NCBI GenBank assembly: GCA_022749755.1
Contig: CM040448.1
Location: 1,174,481 to 1,238,480 of the forward strand
Reading direction: 5' to 3'
DNA length: 64,000 nucleotides
Source of the DNA: Azadirachta indica
Lineage: Eukaryota; Streptophyta; Magnoliopsida; Sapindales; Meliaceae
Shown here: in pieces, positions 25,801-40,100 of the stretch
Layout: each line of letters starts with the position of its first letter
Numbering within the stretch: the first letter of the stretch is position 1
The notes under the pieces: generated by a model
Database searches by the model: none
Told to the model about the DNA's origin: nothing
The model's input: only the letters and a program-made list of their open reading frames with translations
Translations under genes and position numbers: made by a program

Positions 25801-28800
25801 GAAATACAATTCCTTTAGTCTTGCAGAAATTAAGGTCCATCAAGCAGAAAAACTTGCTCTACATACAAATAAATGGTGCCAAATAATTCATTGAACAAAA
25901 ACCTGTTTATTTAAGATCAAAAGTCAGCGGAGTTACAACACTGAATGTGAATTGGCCCTTGTGAAATGTAAAAGCTAACTACATCAATAAAATAAAAATA
26001 TCCACATAAAGTAGATAGGCAACAAACTCAGTCCTAAATCCATAAAGAAATTCCATTCACTTTAAAAAAGAAGCATCAGTTGAGAGGAGGGGGGGGGGGG
26101 AGAGGGGAGAGGTGGTGGTGTGCCCCAAACACCAAAAAAAAAAAAAAAACTGCATATATATTACAGGTAAATTTTGCAACAAAAGAAACATATAGTTTCA
26201 AGAGAAACTTACCTCTTCAAGGACTGCTTTAACTTGACGAAGCTTTTCAGCATGCTCAATGTCTTCTGCCTCACTATCACTTTCACGACCTGGTCTACAT
26301 AATATAGATAATTATAACCAAATTGATCATTACCAAGGATATTGCCTTCCAGTAGATTCAATAATAGGTAGTCAAAGTGCTTTTATGTGAATGGTTTCTC
26401 ATATTTAGTACAGCTAAAATGTCTTCTGTAATCAACTTATCATAAGAGAGAAAAAAAAACCTTTCATACTTGACAAAGAAATATTTACCAATAAGACATA
26501 GATGAACACCAAACAAATCTTCAGAATTTAATTAGAACTATGTTAGTTATTAGGCATATTCATTAATGAGGGTGGAAATGTATCTCTTTGAAGTTACAGC
26601 CATTTAAAAAAAAAATCCATTTATCACTATTCAATCAACTCAAGAACAAGCTCAAGCCCATTCGATAGCTGTGAACCAGAAGTGAGAATTCATTTGAACC
26701 AAGCATTAACTATGAAATGGTTTCAAACTCAGTTCCAATGTAAGCAAACACAAGCCTAAACATAGAAACTCTACTGGGCTGCCTGACATCACTAACTGTA
26801 CATTACAAAAGGTCATGTCTAGAAACATCTTCCTCTGGGAATGGGATGAGTGAAGGTAAATTGCATATTATTTGCATGGAATAAAATGTTTAAGCTATTT
26901 AAACGATAAATTAGTAAATATTAAATGAAACCTTGAACGAGGAACAAGCATTCGTGTGGCATCTAACAGATCTTGCAACTGGACAGCACTTTTAAGTTTC
27001 GTCTGCAAAAAGAGAACCAACAAATGTACCAATCCAGAAGTGGTTAAGCTTAAATAAGAGCAGTGAAAGAACAATGCATCAAAATCAGCTTCATTTATAA
27101 TTTTTTACTTAGTAACAGGATATTAAGTAAAAATTGAAATATTCACCTCAGCTCTAGGCCGCCGCCCATTGTACTTTAACATCAAGTTTAGCAGCTTTTC
27201 CTCGGTAACTTTCAACTTCACCTTCTGCTTGGGGGTTCTATCACCACTGTCAATATAAAACAGGACTAAGAAGGTGAGAAAAGATTCTACTACCAGGTAA
27301 ATCAAGCAAGATACTGAACATACTGGCGAATAACAGCAATCACGCAACGCAGCTCCTCAGACTGCCCAAATGTGCCAAGCCCGCTTCCCTGGCGAGTTAG
27401 CCCCTCAGTAGGCTGCACAGTTTCATTGGTTTTCCACGGTAAAACTGGTGGAATTGCTGAAGAAAGATGAGGAGCTTTCGCATCTATAAACATCTTCCTC
27501 AGCACACAAGCAGCATCATCATAATACCTGAGTTTGGAAGGAAAAACCATATGTACTTTCTAAAAGAGAAACATAAGAGAATTGATAATATAGCAAGATA
27601 AAAGTTACAAAGCATCTTGACTTAACTGACCAGCCTGTAGATAATAATAACACCAAACTATGGAATGTTTAAATAAATATGAATCAATTGTCCAGGAGAA
27701 TCAAATAAAACAAATTAAAAAGCAGAAGAGATATACATGGAAGAATGAACTTTTGTTTTTCCCAAAAACTTGTTTATTTTTTTCTTGTTGAAATCAGGGG
27801 TCAATAGGCCGCCCAGCCACCCCATAGGGACTTCACAGTTAAACAATCTTAGCTTGATGGTGCCAGGCAGTACTACCAGCATCACAACCAACACAAGGAA
27901 TTAAAAATGTCCATCATGAAAGAATTTTAGAACTACAGTAAAACACTGTGACATATATTGGTGGCAGAGAAGTTATATCTTCACTTCCTAAGTCAGGATA
28001 GACATCCACGTGGATTGATTCGAAAGAAATTTCAAATAAAAGAGCCAGAATTTTTCCACATTTCCCCTTTTTCTTTTTTAGGTTTTAGGAAGCGTGTGAG
28101 AAAAAAATAAATAAAAAAGAATCTGAAAACTTAGGTGAAGCTGGTAAATGCATCATTACAAGCAACTCTGCGAACATCATTTCTGTTCTTTTCCTCTCCC
28201 CATAGGGTAGAAAATGTGACAAAAGTATAAAATCCAAAGGAATTTACAAGATAACTGATTTTGATACTCAAACATATATTCCTTTTGAAAAAGAAAAAAA
28301 CGAAAAAAGTTGGCTTTGGGACTGTACTTCAAAAATAAATGCAGTCAACATCAAAAGAAATACCATTGGAATATTCAAATAATAGACAATTCTATGATGT
28401 ATTACTTGTACGAGTTCTTCACAAAGCTCCAACCATTCACATCACAAACATACGAGCGCCCTTCACAACGCAAGAGATCAAACCCACAAACCTGCAAGCA
28501 ACCAAAAAATAAAGAGATTTAGAGATAAACTATTCCAAAAGTAAATAATTTGCAAAATACAGATTGTATGCATGTACAAGCATTCATGTATATCAGTAAG
28601 CCAAGTTTTCCCTAACAATAACACATTAGTTGGAGGAAAATAATTGATCATTAGTCGTGTATTTACATACCGCCTGCCTAAAGGCAATGCAAACCTCTCT
28701 TGCCATTTGCTTTTCATTAGGAGTCAGCAAAACAGGATACCTCACCTGCAATAAAAGGTAACAAAAACATGTTCAAACACCATAATTTCAAGTCTCACCA

Positions 28801-31800
28801 CAGAATAGTACTGCATTAGTTTATCCCAGGAGATTTGTTAATAGCTCATCGTATAATTGTGCAGAAAATGGTTATTCAGCGTAATAAATCTCATTGATGA
28901 TTCTGCACCTACAAGAATTTTGTTGTTTTTGTGAATTATTATTAATCACATTACATGCCTCAAAATCCACCAGAGACCTAATTCAAGATAAAGCAGAACA
29001 AAGATTTCACTAAACCTTGTGCACTGTATAAATGAAGCTACTGGGACAGCAATTAAAGTTCAATATTTACAGGATAACATGGAAAGAACAACAGTATAAG
29101 CATGTTCTCACATGAACTAACTCAAAAAATCTGTAGAACCACAATATTGCCTAAATAATCTATACATTATCTCCATAGGTTTAGTTTCTCTGCTATAATA
29201 TTGGTGGTTCAATGGGCCATCTCTTTCTCCTTTAAGTGCCTTAAAGCTGAAACATACAATTCTTCATGGTAGTGACCACTTCAAATCGTGGCATTTCCAA
29301 CTCAACCAACACTTGCAGCAGTCTTTGACTTATTGAAATCGAATATACTGTAAGTGCAGCTAATTTGGATGAATTGTGCTCAAGAAAATTTTCAAGAATG
29401 TTATAAGTGGAGCTTTGAACATTTATATACACATGAGAAATAAAAAATGAAAAGAGGAAGAGAAAGCACAGACAAAAGAGTGAAAAAAAAAATGGAAAGA
29501 GGAATTGAAATTAAGATTTCAAGGTTTTGTAAACCAGTTATGCTGGATGTAACACTTACTTCCTTGCCATCAGGATTTCTCATGACAACACCATCAACTA
29601 CAGGAGACTTCCTCGCCTCAGCATGTGCATATTCAGGGCCAACTGTATATACCTAGAGTATTTGACAAGATATTCAATCAGTTTGAATCTAAGTAGAATA
29701 ACTAATCAATCACATAAACTAGAACCTTCTTTAAGTAAACAGAGAAGATAGAAAATGATATACAATTTTTCTGACAAGTTCAAAAATAGATTGTATTGTG
29801 GATTAAAATCTGATACGTAATCAGAGAGCATAAAAGCGGCATTAAGATATGAAATAATTTCAGAATTCAAGAAAAAATGAACAATAAGAGCTGAAACAAC
29901 GAATCAAAACAATAAAAGACTACAGCACCAATTGAATAAGACAGAGGCTGGTTGCAGAATGGCCCAAAATTGCATGTTGCAAGAACATGGCGAAGAGCAG
30001 ATATGTGGCATGGAAAGAATAGACTTCAATCCCTCGTTGGTATAAAGGAATAAGTAAAACAATACAATAACTAACAGACATGGTGCCCCTCATGCAGAGC
30101 AAATAGTTCCAACATATACAGTGTCCCAAATAGTTAGTGTCCAAGATATTTGTAGCTTTGCAAAATAAAAAATATAAGCTGCTTAAAGAAAACATATAAA
30201 ACCTTAACATCTGTCCCCCCCGTTGGCATAAATTCCTCATATATGTAAGAGCCTTCACGCCGCACCCTTCTGACCTCTGGATGGAACTCACTCGACCGAT
30301 TTCCGACCTATAACCGAAACTGATAATTCATTAATACAATCTTAGATAATAAAGTAAAATTCATAATTCATCCATACTTGTTGAAAGAACTATTTACAAC
30401 CAAATAAATAAAAAAATAAATAAATAAGAAGCAAGGACAAGAAAAATGTTATAACTATATTATGATATAGATGACAGTCTTCAAAGCATTGTCCAGATAA
30501 GATTGATGAAAACTAAGCCAAATCTCCAAACAAGTGACACTGGCCATATTATCCAGCAGGAAGCAGGCAACACCCAATCCAGCCTAACTAAAAGCAGGTT
30601 GCATTCTATAGAGCAAAAGTCAACAAAACCTGGAACCAACTAAAACATATTTCTTATAAAAGATAAAAGAACCCTAATACATTTCATGTAGTATACACCA
30701 AACAAGCCATAAATAATATCATGAAAGATGCTGAAGCAGAAGGACTGTCCAAATTTTTTAAACAAGTAGCAGACAATACATACACACACCTTTCTGAACA
30801 ATTCCTTCATACCTCCACCCGCGGAACTTGGATAGTATATCATTATCCTATGATCATCCCCTTCAGGAAAGCGCAAAATGAAAAACATTACCAAATATCC
30901 ACAATGGAAAAGCTGATTTTGGAACAAAGGCAAAAGTTACAAGTAAGCAAGCTAAAAACATGAATTAATGGTAAAAATTTTGTATCGGACTCCATTATCG
31001 ATTAGTTAACACTTTTGATTACGAATAAATATGATAGTTTAAATTGTGAACAAGGTACATAGAACTAGAAAATGCAAGTGCTTGATACTTTACTACGTGA
31101 TTATTATCCAAATTGTTGCCAAGGAAACTCCATAATGAGTATATCCCACACTGTACTTCCAATTTCATTTCTTTCATCAGCAAAAAGCATTTTTTACAAG
31201 CTTTCTAGAACCTGAAACTAAATTTTTGCAGGCAAAACAAATCTCCAAGTATCATTTTTGTTTCCAAAAAGAGAAAAGACAGAACTCCATGAGAAAGAGA
31301 TTGCATAAATATTAGAATTGCCACAAATAAGTGCAAAAACACAGTGAAATTCACCTGAAAAAGCCAATAATAAGGAATATGTCTACATATTGTTGGTTGT
31401 AAGGCATTATCACATAAAACTGATTGTTTCGTCACCTCACATCATTTATAATAAGCAAACGATAATTATCTTTGAATGCCAAGGTTTCATGCAATTAAGA
31501 AAGCCACAAATGAGATCTGAAAACAGAATTTCAACAAGTGAAAAATTTAAGGAATGTGTTGCATGCTTTTGGGCAAGCAAGTTCAAGCTTACGTAGAAGG
31601 AAAAGGAGCATCTGATAAAGGATAAAATCCAATTTAATGGTCCAAATATTGATGATAAAAAGCAGCATAGGCACATCAAGTCATTGTGATACAGAAAGAT
31701 CAAGCTCACCATGAACAGGCTTTTCTACAAATGGCTTCCAGAAACGATTCCCATGAACCTCAACAAAATCTTCTTCTTCGATAAAATAATCCAGCTCCTG

Positions 31801-34176
31801 GTATGGTATTTCCCTATTGACAAGGGCATATCTTGGAACAGGGATTCCAAACTTTTCAAGGTGCTGATATCCACCAAAATAAATCAGTCCATTTCATTGA
31901 ATTGCTAGAATGATGAAGAGATTAAACAAAAAATTAATACAATACAGCTAAGTATTTCCTATCTACAGATTCTGGGAGGATCTTTGACAAATAACAATCC
32001 AGGACTTCATCCATCCTGTTCCTGCTTGCCAAACACACACACAGGCGTACACAAAAACTTATAACTTTCAACATCAGGGTTTGGCCTGGTGGTCAAAAGT
32101 ATGTAGATGCCGGAATAACTCCAACAACTATCTTTAAGCTTTATAAAGTTATGACGGTCTATAATAACTTTTACCACATAAGTAATCTTATCTGTACAGT
32201 ATTAAGAAGCAACGACAAAATCTTTTCGGTAAACAACAATGACAATTAGAGAGGTTAAGACAAAGTGCACTTGTATATGCTTCAAAATGATGCATGGCCA
32301 AATAAAGGGTGCGGAATCAAGTGCTTTGATGGAAGTTCAGAATGCATACCTCATATACCTTCCTTCGATCATGGAGAAGATGTTGTGGTTCCAACTCATT
32401 AACTAGAAAAGGTCTGGTGATTGAGAATGAATAGTTAAAAATGAGTGCAAAGTAGAAGTTTTCATCATAAATGTAAAAGAAAAATTAGTAAAAAGGCCAT
32501 AAAACCCGCTACTTTAATGTCATATAATATACCAGGCTTTTTTTTTCTTTTTGGATAAAAGAACCAGATCCAAAAGATTGATCCAGGTTAAACAATACTG
32601 TCGGATAAGCAGTCATACACAATTAGATAATGTAAGAACGCATGATCACAAGTAACCAAATGATAAAAACACATACTTTAAGATACATAGCAAGCAGTGG
32701 ATAGACAATCAATGCTTTTCATTAGATGGAATAAACACATTGAAAAGCACCAAATGGGTGTAACCCAAATACAAACAAGTGTATCCCAAATATAAAAAGA
32801 GTATACAAAACAGGCCGCCTTCACGCAAGAAAAATTGATAAAAAAATGAAAGGAAATGAAAACCAAAATGGAGATTCAAAATCGTAGGAAACCAATAAAT
32901 TTAGTCATAAAGCAGAAGAAGAACTTACTTCCTTAGTGCAGCATATGCCTCAGCCTTTTTAAGGGGATAACCAGTGGAATAGAATGCAATCAAGCAATCA
33001 CAGATTGGCCAGCTGAATAAAGCAAATGACTGTGAGTCTTAATCTAAGGACAGTTTCTACCCAACCTAAAATAAAGAGGTATAGAAGCAGCATGAGTCTT
33101 AGTCACAAATCAATAACCCATACATGCAGACACACCATCTCATTCTGTATTTCTTACATGATTACCTCTTCAACCATGAGGTGATTTTTTTAAACAGTTC
33201 ATTTGACAGCAATTTTCTGCATTGGGCCCATGTACCTACATGCATGTACATCTGATAGTACAGCAACATATTTTTAAAAGAAATGAAATTTCTCTTCATC
33301 AAATCGGTCTATTTTCTTCAATAAATCATTCAACATCCAATAACCGAAAAAACAGAGTGTTTTTTGAATGGAAAACAGAAATCCAAAAGAAAAACTATGT
33401 GGAAAAGAAAAAGAAATCCACAAATTTTCATGTGCACAGAAACAGTCTATCTGCATCAATTTCCATGATTTCCAAGTAAAATCTCCATCATCAACGGAGG
33501 ACCTTCAACTTAGAATATGCTTGACCCCATATTCACAACACTGCCTCTCAAGTCTCAGGAAAAATGGTAAAAAAGAAAATGCCATAACAAACTTTCAGCA
33601 TTTCCACTTCTTTAATAGCTCAAAATCTGCCATTCCTGTATACTACCATTCCAAAGAAATTCAATCACACGCAACAGAAACTACTGCATTGATTAATTAA
33701 TCAAAACACTAACAATAGTCATAACAACTAACATTTCTCGGCAAATCAAGAGAAAATACGCGTACCTTTCGAATGGATCTTCAATAATAACCTTATCTCC
33801 AAAATGTATGATCTACAACATTACGATAATATCAAACAATTCGTTAACATGATTATAATAATAACACGAACACAACCGAGAAAAAAGCAAAAGCGAAAAC
33901 CAATATTCAAAAGTATCACCTCAAATTCACCAAATGCTTGCAGTCTATCCAAAATCTGTCTCATCGGCGCTGAAAACAGCTGTAAGAATTTTCACGTTTC
34001 CAGCTTATCATTCACAATTTACAAGCAAACACTAGTGTGCACGTATATGTACGAGTGAAAAGAAAAGAAAAAAAATGAGGAAGAAAAAGAACCTCGGGGC
34101 CACATTTCACCTTCTTTTCCATAACACACACGCCTACTGTTATCTTTCTATGAACAACTCCTTCTTCAACCTCCAT
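16803..34176 (-). CDS. VIH2: Inositol hexakisphosphate and diphosphoinositol-pentakisphosphate kinase (PPIP5K/VIP family, VIH2-like)
   Basis: Thirty exons give 1057 aa: 34093-34176, 33920-33979, 33766-33812, 32929-33012, 32350-32413, 31710-31863, 30790-30860, 30203-30307, 29560-29652, 28671-28745, 28406-28491, 27324-27527, 27147-27246, 26932-27002, 26213-26294, 25381-25539, 25142-25184, 24084-24166, 23875-23937, 23720-23794, 22405-22530, 21879-22120, 21445-21489, 20740-20806, 20341-20412, 19257-19510, 19120-19177, 18224-18391, 17465-17539, 16803-17066. All phases join. The enzyme makes and breaks inositol pyrophosphates (InsP7/InsP8), which control phosphate and jasmonate signalling. The N-terminal half is the ATP-grasp kinase ([41 protein letters not shown]). 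The C-terminal half is a histidine-acid-phosphatase domain with RHGDRTP, His376. The start at 34176 (MEVEEGVV) fits the family; an in-frame ATG further upstream would add 48 residues. VIH1 versus VIH2 cannot be resolved here. Confidence 0.97.
17826..18004. mobile_element. hAT-like MITE in a VIH intron
   Basis: The left end GAGGGCATGTTTGGTA and the inverse complement of the right end, CAGGGTATGTTTGGGA, match at 13 of 16 positions, forming terminal inverted repeats around about 180 bp of noncoding sequence. The CAGGG...TGTTTGG type of end is common in hAT-derived MITEs. It lies wholly inside the intron between VIH exons 28 and 29 (17540-18223). I could not see a clear 8-bp target duplication, so the copy is probably old. 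Confidence 0.6.
23233..23272 (+). repeat. Tandem 13-bp repeat in a VIH intron
   Basis: About three copies of a 13-bp unit (AAGTCATGGGATA, the last diverged as AAGTCATGAGATA) lie head to tail in the intron between VIH exons 20 and 21. Confidence 0.85.
26085..26117 (+). repeat. G-rich low-complexity tract in a VIH intron
   Basis: A run of about 12 G followed by GAGGGGAGAGGTGG lies on the plus strand inside the intron between exons 15 and 16. The VIH pre-mRNA carries the complementary C-rich tract. It may form a G-quadruplex in DNA, but that is inference. Confidence 0.7.
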
Positions 34177-37100
34177 ATCTCTCTCTTTCTTTCTGTGTTT
34201 TGTATGTATTTTCTGCCTCGCTTCAAAAAAGACGAACAGATAGTCGTCTTCAACGCGAATATATAAAGCTCGGCATAAATCTGGGGGACTAGGGACACCG
34301 TCCGAAGAAACGGAAATCACGTGGTTGAGTGCGAGCTCAAAAACGCTGAGTTTTCTTCACGAGATGCAGCGAAAAGCTGAAACGCACAGCAGCAATAATA
34401 AAATAGAAAAAAAGGATAATACTAATAATAATAATCTATATTAATGATAAATTGAAAAGTGAAAATAAATATTTGTGTTGGACAAAGGCGCGTTTGGAGA
34501 TAAAAGATTTTGGATTCCAGAATATGCAGTCTGCGGTGAAAGAAGACGAGGATGATGACGTGGAAAATTAGTTCTGTTGTTTGGATTTGTTTATAAGATT
34601 ATGGCATGGTATGGGGAATATAAATTATATAATATGTACATAGTACAAAAATTTTGTGCTGTGTGTGTCACTGTCACGATCTTAGTGTTGTACTAATATA
34701 CCTAATAAATGTGTCACTTAAAATAATGTGACAACTCTTATAGTTTTTTCTTTTTTTTGTTGATTTATTGTCGGTCCAAGGGTTTGATTTTTCAACGGAA
34801 AGCTTTGCAAAGTGTTTGACTAGTATTTGACTAAATCTTTTGATTTAATGTTTTTAATGTGAATCCAAAGATACAATGGATTAGGTTAGAATTAAATGCA
34901 TGCAAGAATATGATAGAAGGAAATAATAACAATTAAATAAATTTGTTATAAATACATTTTATTTAATAAAATTTAATTTATAGAAAAAATGGGAACAATG
35001 TACTAAAAGAATATTTTGTCAATAAAAATAGAATGATTTATTAAAAGAAAGCAATATCAATTCCATATATTAAAAGAATATTCAGCAACAAAAATAATAA
35101 TCACATGATTAAAAGATACGAGATTTAAGATATTTTGTGGACTTTGCATGAAGATGGCACATAGAAAATACCACTACAAAAATTTATGCACTTTGCTTAA
35201 TCTAATTTACTTCTATTTAACGTGATTACTTTTTTTATTTAATATTTATTAATGTTGACTAAATCTTTTTTTTTATAACATTTTAAATATAACTAATGAA
35301 ATAAATATATTAGGTTAAATTAAAAAAAACATAAATGTTGATAATTAACGTTTTTCATGATTTACAATTAATTGATTGATTTATTTATTTTTTAACATAT
35401 TCGTTTTATTTCTTATAACTTAAATTATATCAAATTTAGAGTAACTAATATTTTATGGCATAAGTTTTGTATGAAATATTATATATTTGACCAACGTAGG
35501 ATTAAACCTCATATTTGTTTATATAATGTTTAAAATTTCTCCAAGTTTTTAGTTATAAAATTAAAAATTACAACAATTGAACTATAATATGACCATATTT
35601 TTATATATATTGACTTGGTCAAAGAAAACAATTAGTTGGCATAGTTGGAATTTGGAAATGGTAAGAAGAATCTATAGTCATAGACGTGGAATAGCTGAGA
35701 CCAAAGGCGGGCGGTCAAATGAATTAAGATTAGGAATAAGCAAATTTTTTTTTTTTGTGATTAGTATTTATTTACAAATTGGACTATGTTTAATTGTTAG
35801 GATTAGTAATAATAATTTAATAAAAAAATAATTAATATTGTAGGTGGTTGGCTTTTTTTATAAACTATGGATTGTGTGTTAATTTAATTGTTAGGGATTA
35901 GGGATGATCGTTATGTAATTAATTATTAATTAAAAATAATTAAGTGAAATGCTTGCAGGTCAAGTGGTTGAGACATCAGATATGTGAGATTTGTTGGGGG
36001 GACCCAGGCAGCGCACTCGTGGTGGCTGCGAGCGTGGAAATTTTATATTGTTTTTTAGGGGATATTTTCGATAAGGTCCTTACATTTTTCCTTTATTTCG
36101 TTTAAGATTATAGTTTGGGATATTGATACTAAAGAAATGGTAATGTTTGATTGTTCAAAATTATTAAGGTTGTTGATTGAAGCAGCTTGTAAGATTATCA
36201 TGGCTAGAATTTCTTATTCATATTAGGTTGAGAATTTCACATCGTCCCATTGTAGTTTAAAAATTATTGATTTATCTAAAAACTCATATTTTATAACAAT
36301 TATAATTTTATTATTTTAATGTAAGTTTGAATTTCTTCCTTGTTAAGCGTCAAAAGTTATTAAGTAATTATGACTTTAATTCTTTACTAAATATTAAAAG
36401 TAAAATGAGAAAACTATTGAAATTTGATTGTATAAAATTTTAAAAGTAAATAATAAACATGTTATTTTTATGGCTAAATGTTATACTGAAGGTATGTAAT
36501 GCATTTAGTGAAGGAAGAGTTTTTAAAAATAATAAATATAAATATTGAGTATCGTGGAAACTGAAATATTCAGTTGAAGTAGGCCTTGAACTTATCAAGT
36601 CTTTTTCTCCCAACTTTTTCCCTTTCACTTCCAAACTTTTGTTCCTTTAGATGCATGGTATCATAATCACGAAGCACATTTTGGTCAGTATAAATATAAA
36701 TATTTGTACTGTTGCTTTCCAACATTAAAATTTTATAAAAAGAAACACAACTTTTTATGAGCACTAACAATGATTTGGCAACATTATACCTCTAAAATAT
36801 ATTAAACAACCCTATCTATTATAACTTTACTTAATATTAGAAATAAATAATTTAGATTGATAAATATTCACTTTCACGTAACTCTCTAATTTTATTCTAT
36901 AGAAATCCTAGCGCAGAAAATTAGTATATGGAGTTATAATATAAATTAATAAGTATGAGAGAGCCGTGGTATTAAAGCAAAACCACTAACAAATATGAAT
37001 TAAGACGCGTGTCGCCTCAACTCCGAATATACCTTCAATTATTCGATTATTCAATCTCATTCTCATCCATGTTTACAATTTAGAAGCGTTAAAAACAAAA

Positions 37101-37186
37101 TTTGAAATGTCAAATTTGACATTTAATTTCTTTGTTGCAGGTTTTACATACCTCATTACAAGGTTAACGATTCAAATGACAAGTAT
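34177..37186. other. Intergenic region between VIH and the flavoprotein gene
   Basis: The first 200 bp or so are the VIH leader and promoter; the VIH leader is rich in minus-strand GA repeats (about 34178-34200). The rest is AT-rich with no recognised gene. A locally GC-richer segment at about 35945-36045 stands out and may be a repeat remnant. Short open frames in this stretch show no family motif. Confidence 0.6.
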
Positions 37187-40100
37187 CTACAAATCTAAGG
37201 CCTCCTGCATCAAAGTAGCATCATTTGATAGTTTACCAATAGTTGTTCCGGCAATGTATCCACCAGACCAAGCATTCTGAAAAGACAAAAATTGGGCCGA
37301 TAGTTATGGCTATATTACATATAAAAAGAAGTAAAATCTTAAAACATAACTTCCTCACCTGGAAATTAAAGCCACCAGTCACCCCATCCACGTTTAGTAC
37401 CTGCAGATAATTTTCATCTTTAGGCACTGTAAAGGGGCTTTTAAAATTCATTCATGCACACAAGTGACTATAGACGCTTATTTAAGCTGTTTTGTCGTGA
37501 ATTCAAGCCGAAAATGAGGATTATTGAAATTTGGAGTTATGTTGATAAATGACAAGGTTCTTCTAACTTTGTTGGGTAAAAGAAAGCTTAAAGAAGAATA
37601 GTAAGGAAATTTACCTCTCCGGCAAAGAATAAATGTGGATGTATTTTGCTTTCCATCGTGTTAAGAGAAATCTTCATAAATGTAAGACAAAAGGAGTTAA
37701 ATTTCTGTTTGCATATATGAGGGAGGAAGGGAGGGGGAGAGAGAGATAGAGAGAGAGAGAAGGGGTGGAAAAGGTCGGGGTGCAGTTTAGTGGGGAGAGT
37801 GGAGCGAGAGAGAACCTCTGACAAGGGAACACCTCCGGCGGTGACAAATTCATCCTTGAATTGGCCCTTCATTAATAAATAAATGTATTTTATTTCAGAA
37901 AAGGGTGAAAAGTATTGAAAACAAAGAACAGATAGTGTTTCGGTAGTTAACTTTACCTTCCCGGTCACTTCAAATGTACAATGCTTAAGAATATCGGCAA
38001 TGGAAATTAAAGAGTTGTTTGAAATGGAAGCCCACAAGGTATCTCCATTTAAACCCTGGAAATAAAGAAGAAAAATAACATCCACAAGGAAAGTTTTACC
38101 ATAAGATGGTGAATTCACCATTACCATATATGATCTTACAACTGGAAATAGATGCAGTACCTCACGATCCAAGATATATTTCCAGAATCTCTTCACGAGA
38201 TTGAATTCCGTTGGACATGAATTGAGCACTTTTTGCTTCTGTGGAGGAATGAATGAAAAGCATGCAATTATCTCTGAAGCAATGAAGTAATGTAGCAGTA
38301 CCAAGCCCAACTCACAAGAAAGGTTGGATTTTTTGAACTATTATAAATCTTAGCTCACAACATTGTCCATAATAATAAAAATCAGTTAGTGGCTTCAAAC
38401 AGTCAGCAAATTTATGGCCAGGTTTTTGCTGGAAATAATAAGATAAATGATTACCGCAAATCGATTCTTGTGTTGACTAAGAATTGACTTGATATCTTCT
38501 ATATGTGAATCAGGTATAAAATCCACAGTAAGTATTCCTGCGTCCAAAATCCAAATGCCAAGCAAGTTCAAAAACAAATAAAGAAAGCTACATTTCATAG
38601 GTAAAAAAGAAGGTTACCTTTATAACTTGAACCGAACATATCACGGGCACCCCAGGCAGATAGCCGGAGAATTACTGGCCCACTAAGTCCCCAGTGTGTG
38701 ACTAGCATGGGACCAACCTAAAGTTACATAAATTTTGACTTAAAATCATTGAAATTATCAAGCACTGGTACTAAATGATGAGAAATGCTTGCCTGGGTTA
38801 GATGTGGACTATTCCTTTGTAGATTTGCTAACTTAAGCTTTGCTATGACTTTGGGAAATGACACCTAAACATTAAGAAGAAAAAGAAGAATGAAACGAGA
38901 TGGAGATATGATAACAAAATGACCCTTATGCCATCTTTATCATGCAATAACCATATAGCAGGATGAACGCACAAAACCTAATGTTATATGAAGTTATCAA
39001 CAAATGACAATGGGAAAGTGTTGAATATAAAATACAAACTACAAAGTCCTGAAATGAACTTTTGTAAATATGCACCAAATTTTGAGCAAACACATCTTAA
39101 GTATTATAAAGGAAATATATTTCCATTTCCACAATGCTCTAAAGCAGAATAACATGAAGTTGGGGTTCTTTCCATTACATCACCCAATTACAGAGCAGAA
39201 TAACAGACTCATTGCAACTACCAAGCATGGCAAGGATTGATAAGAATCACAAGCAACTTGTTTCCACTTATAAACATATATATATGCTGAATAAGCAAAC
39301 TGATTACAGTATCTTGCAAATCCAAGAATAGCATGGATTCTTAATCAATAGTAGAAGGGAAAGATTAGATTACCCCAGATAATTCTGTTAACTGTGAATC
39401 TCCAATCTTAAAAGTGAATAAGCTAGGTACAGGATTTACAATTGAATGACCAAGTTGAATGGCAAGACCGTGACCCTACAACACAAGATTTATCAAAAAA
39501 TTAGATTCAACTCACTGAAAATTGGAATGCAACAATATTGTTCGAACCTGTGGTCTACTTCCACTGGCAATTAGTAGATAATCAGCTTCAATACATTCAG
39601 CCAAATTCATTGTACACTTCTCAACCTTGAGAAGGAACTTTCCACCAGCACTAACAGATGCAGATGTTACAGCTTTTCCACTCTGCAAAAAAACTGATGG
39701 AGCAACTAATACGGACAGCTTGCAAATAGTCCACGATATTGAGAAAGTGTATATTCAAGAACAGAACACAAAATGAAAATAACACTACATTAGGAAAGGT
39801 CAAGACCAGTTAATTACAAACTTAATATCATTTTTGGTGATTTATGAAATTAACATCTGAGAAAATATTTTATACCAAGAGACACATCTGATCGGGTAAG
39901 ACATTCTCATTAGACAATCCTGATGCAACAAGGACTTTTACCATTGCTACCAAAAAAGGAAAAAAGAAGGAGTTCAACTGAATGGCTATACATACATACC
40001 TCCCCGGCGCTTTGCTTCAGACAAAAGGCAATCAATTACCGAAGAAGAACTGTCACTGACAGGAAACACCCTTCCGTCGTCCTCAGTCTACAGCCTCATA

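Noticed and set aside
27780..27900. GC-richer patch in a VIH intron resembling a structured RNA or organellar insert
   Set aside because: No specific rRNA, tRNA or organellar gene could be recognised in it.
37588..38310. 240-codon minus-strand open frame
   Set aside because: It is four flavoprotein exons read through introns that happen to lack stops. Splice sites and family motifs support the spliced model.
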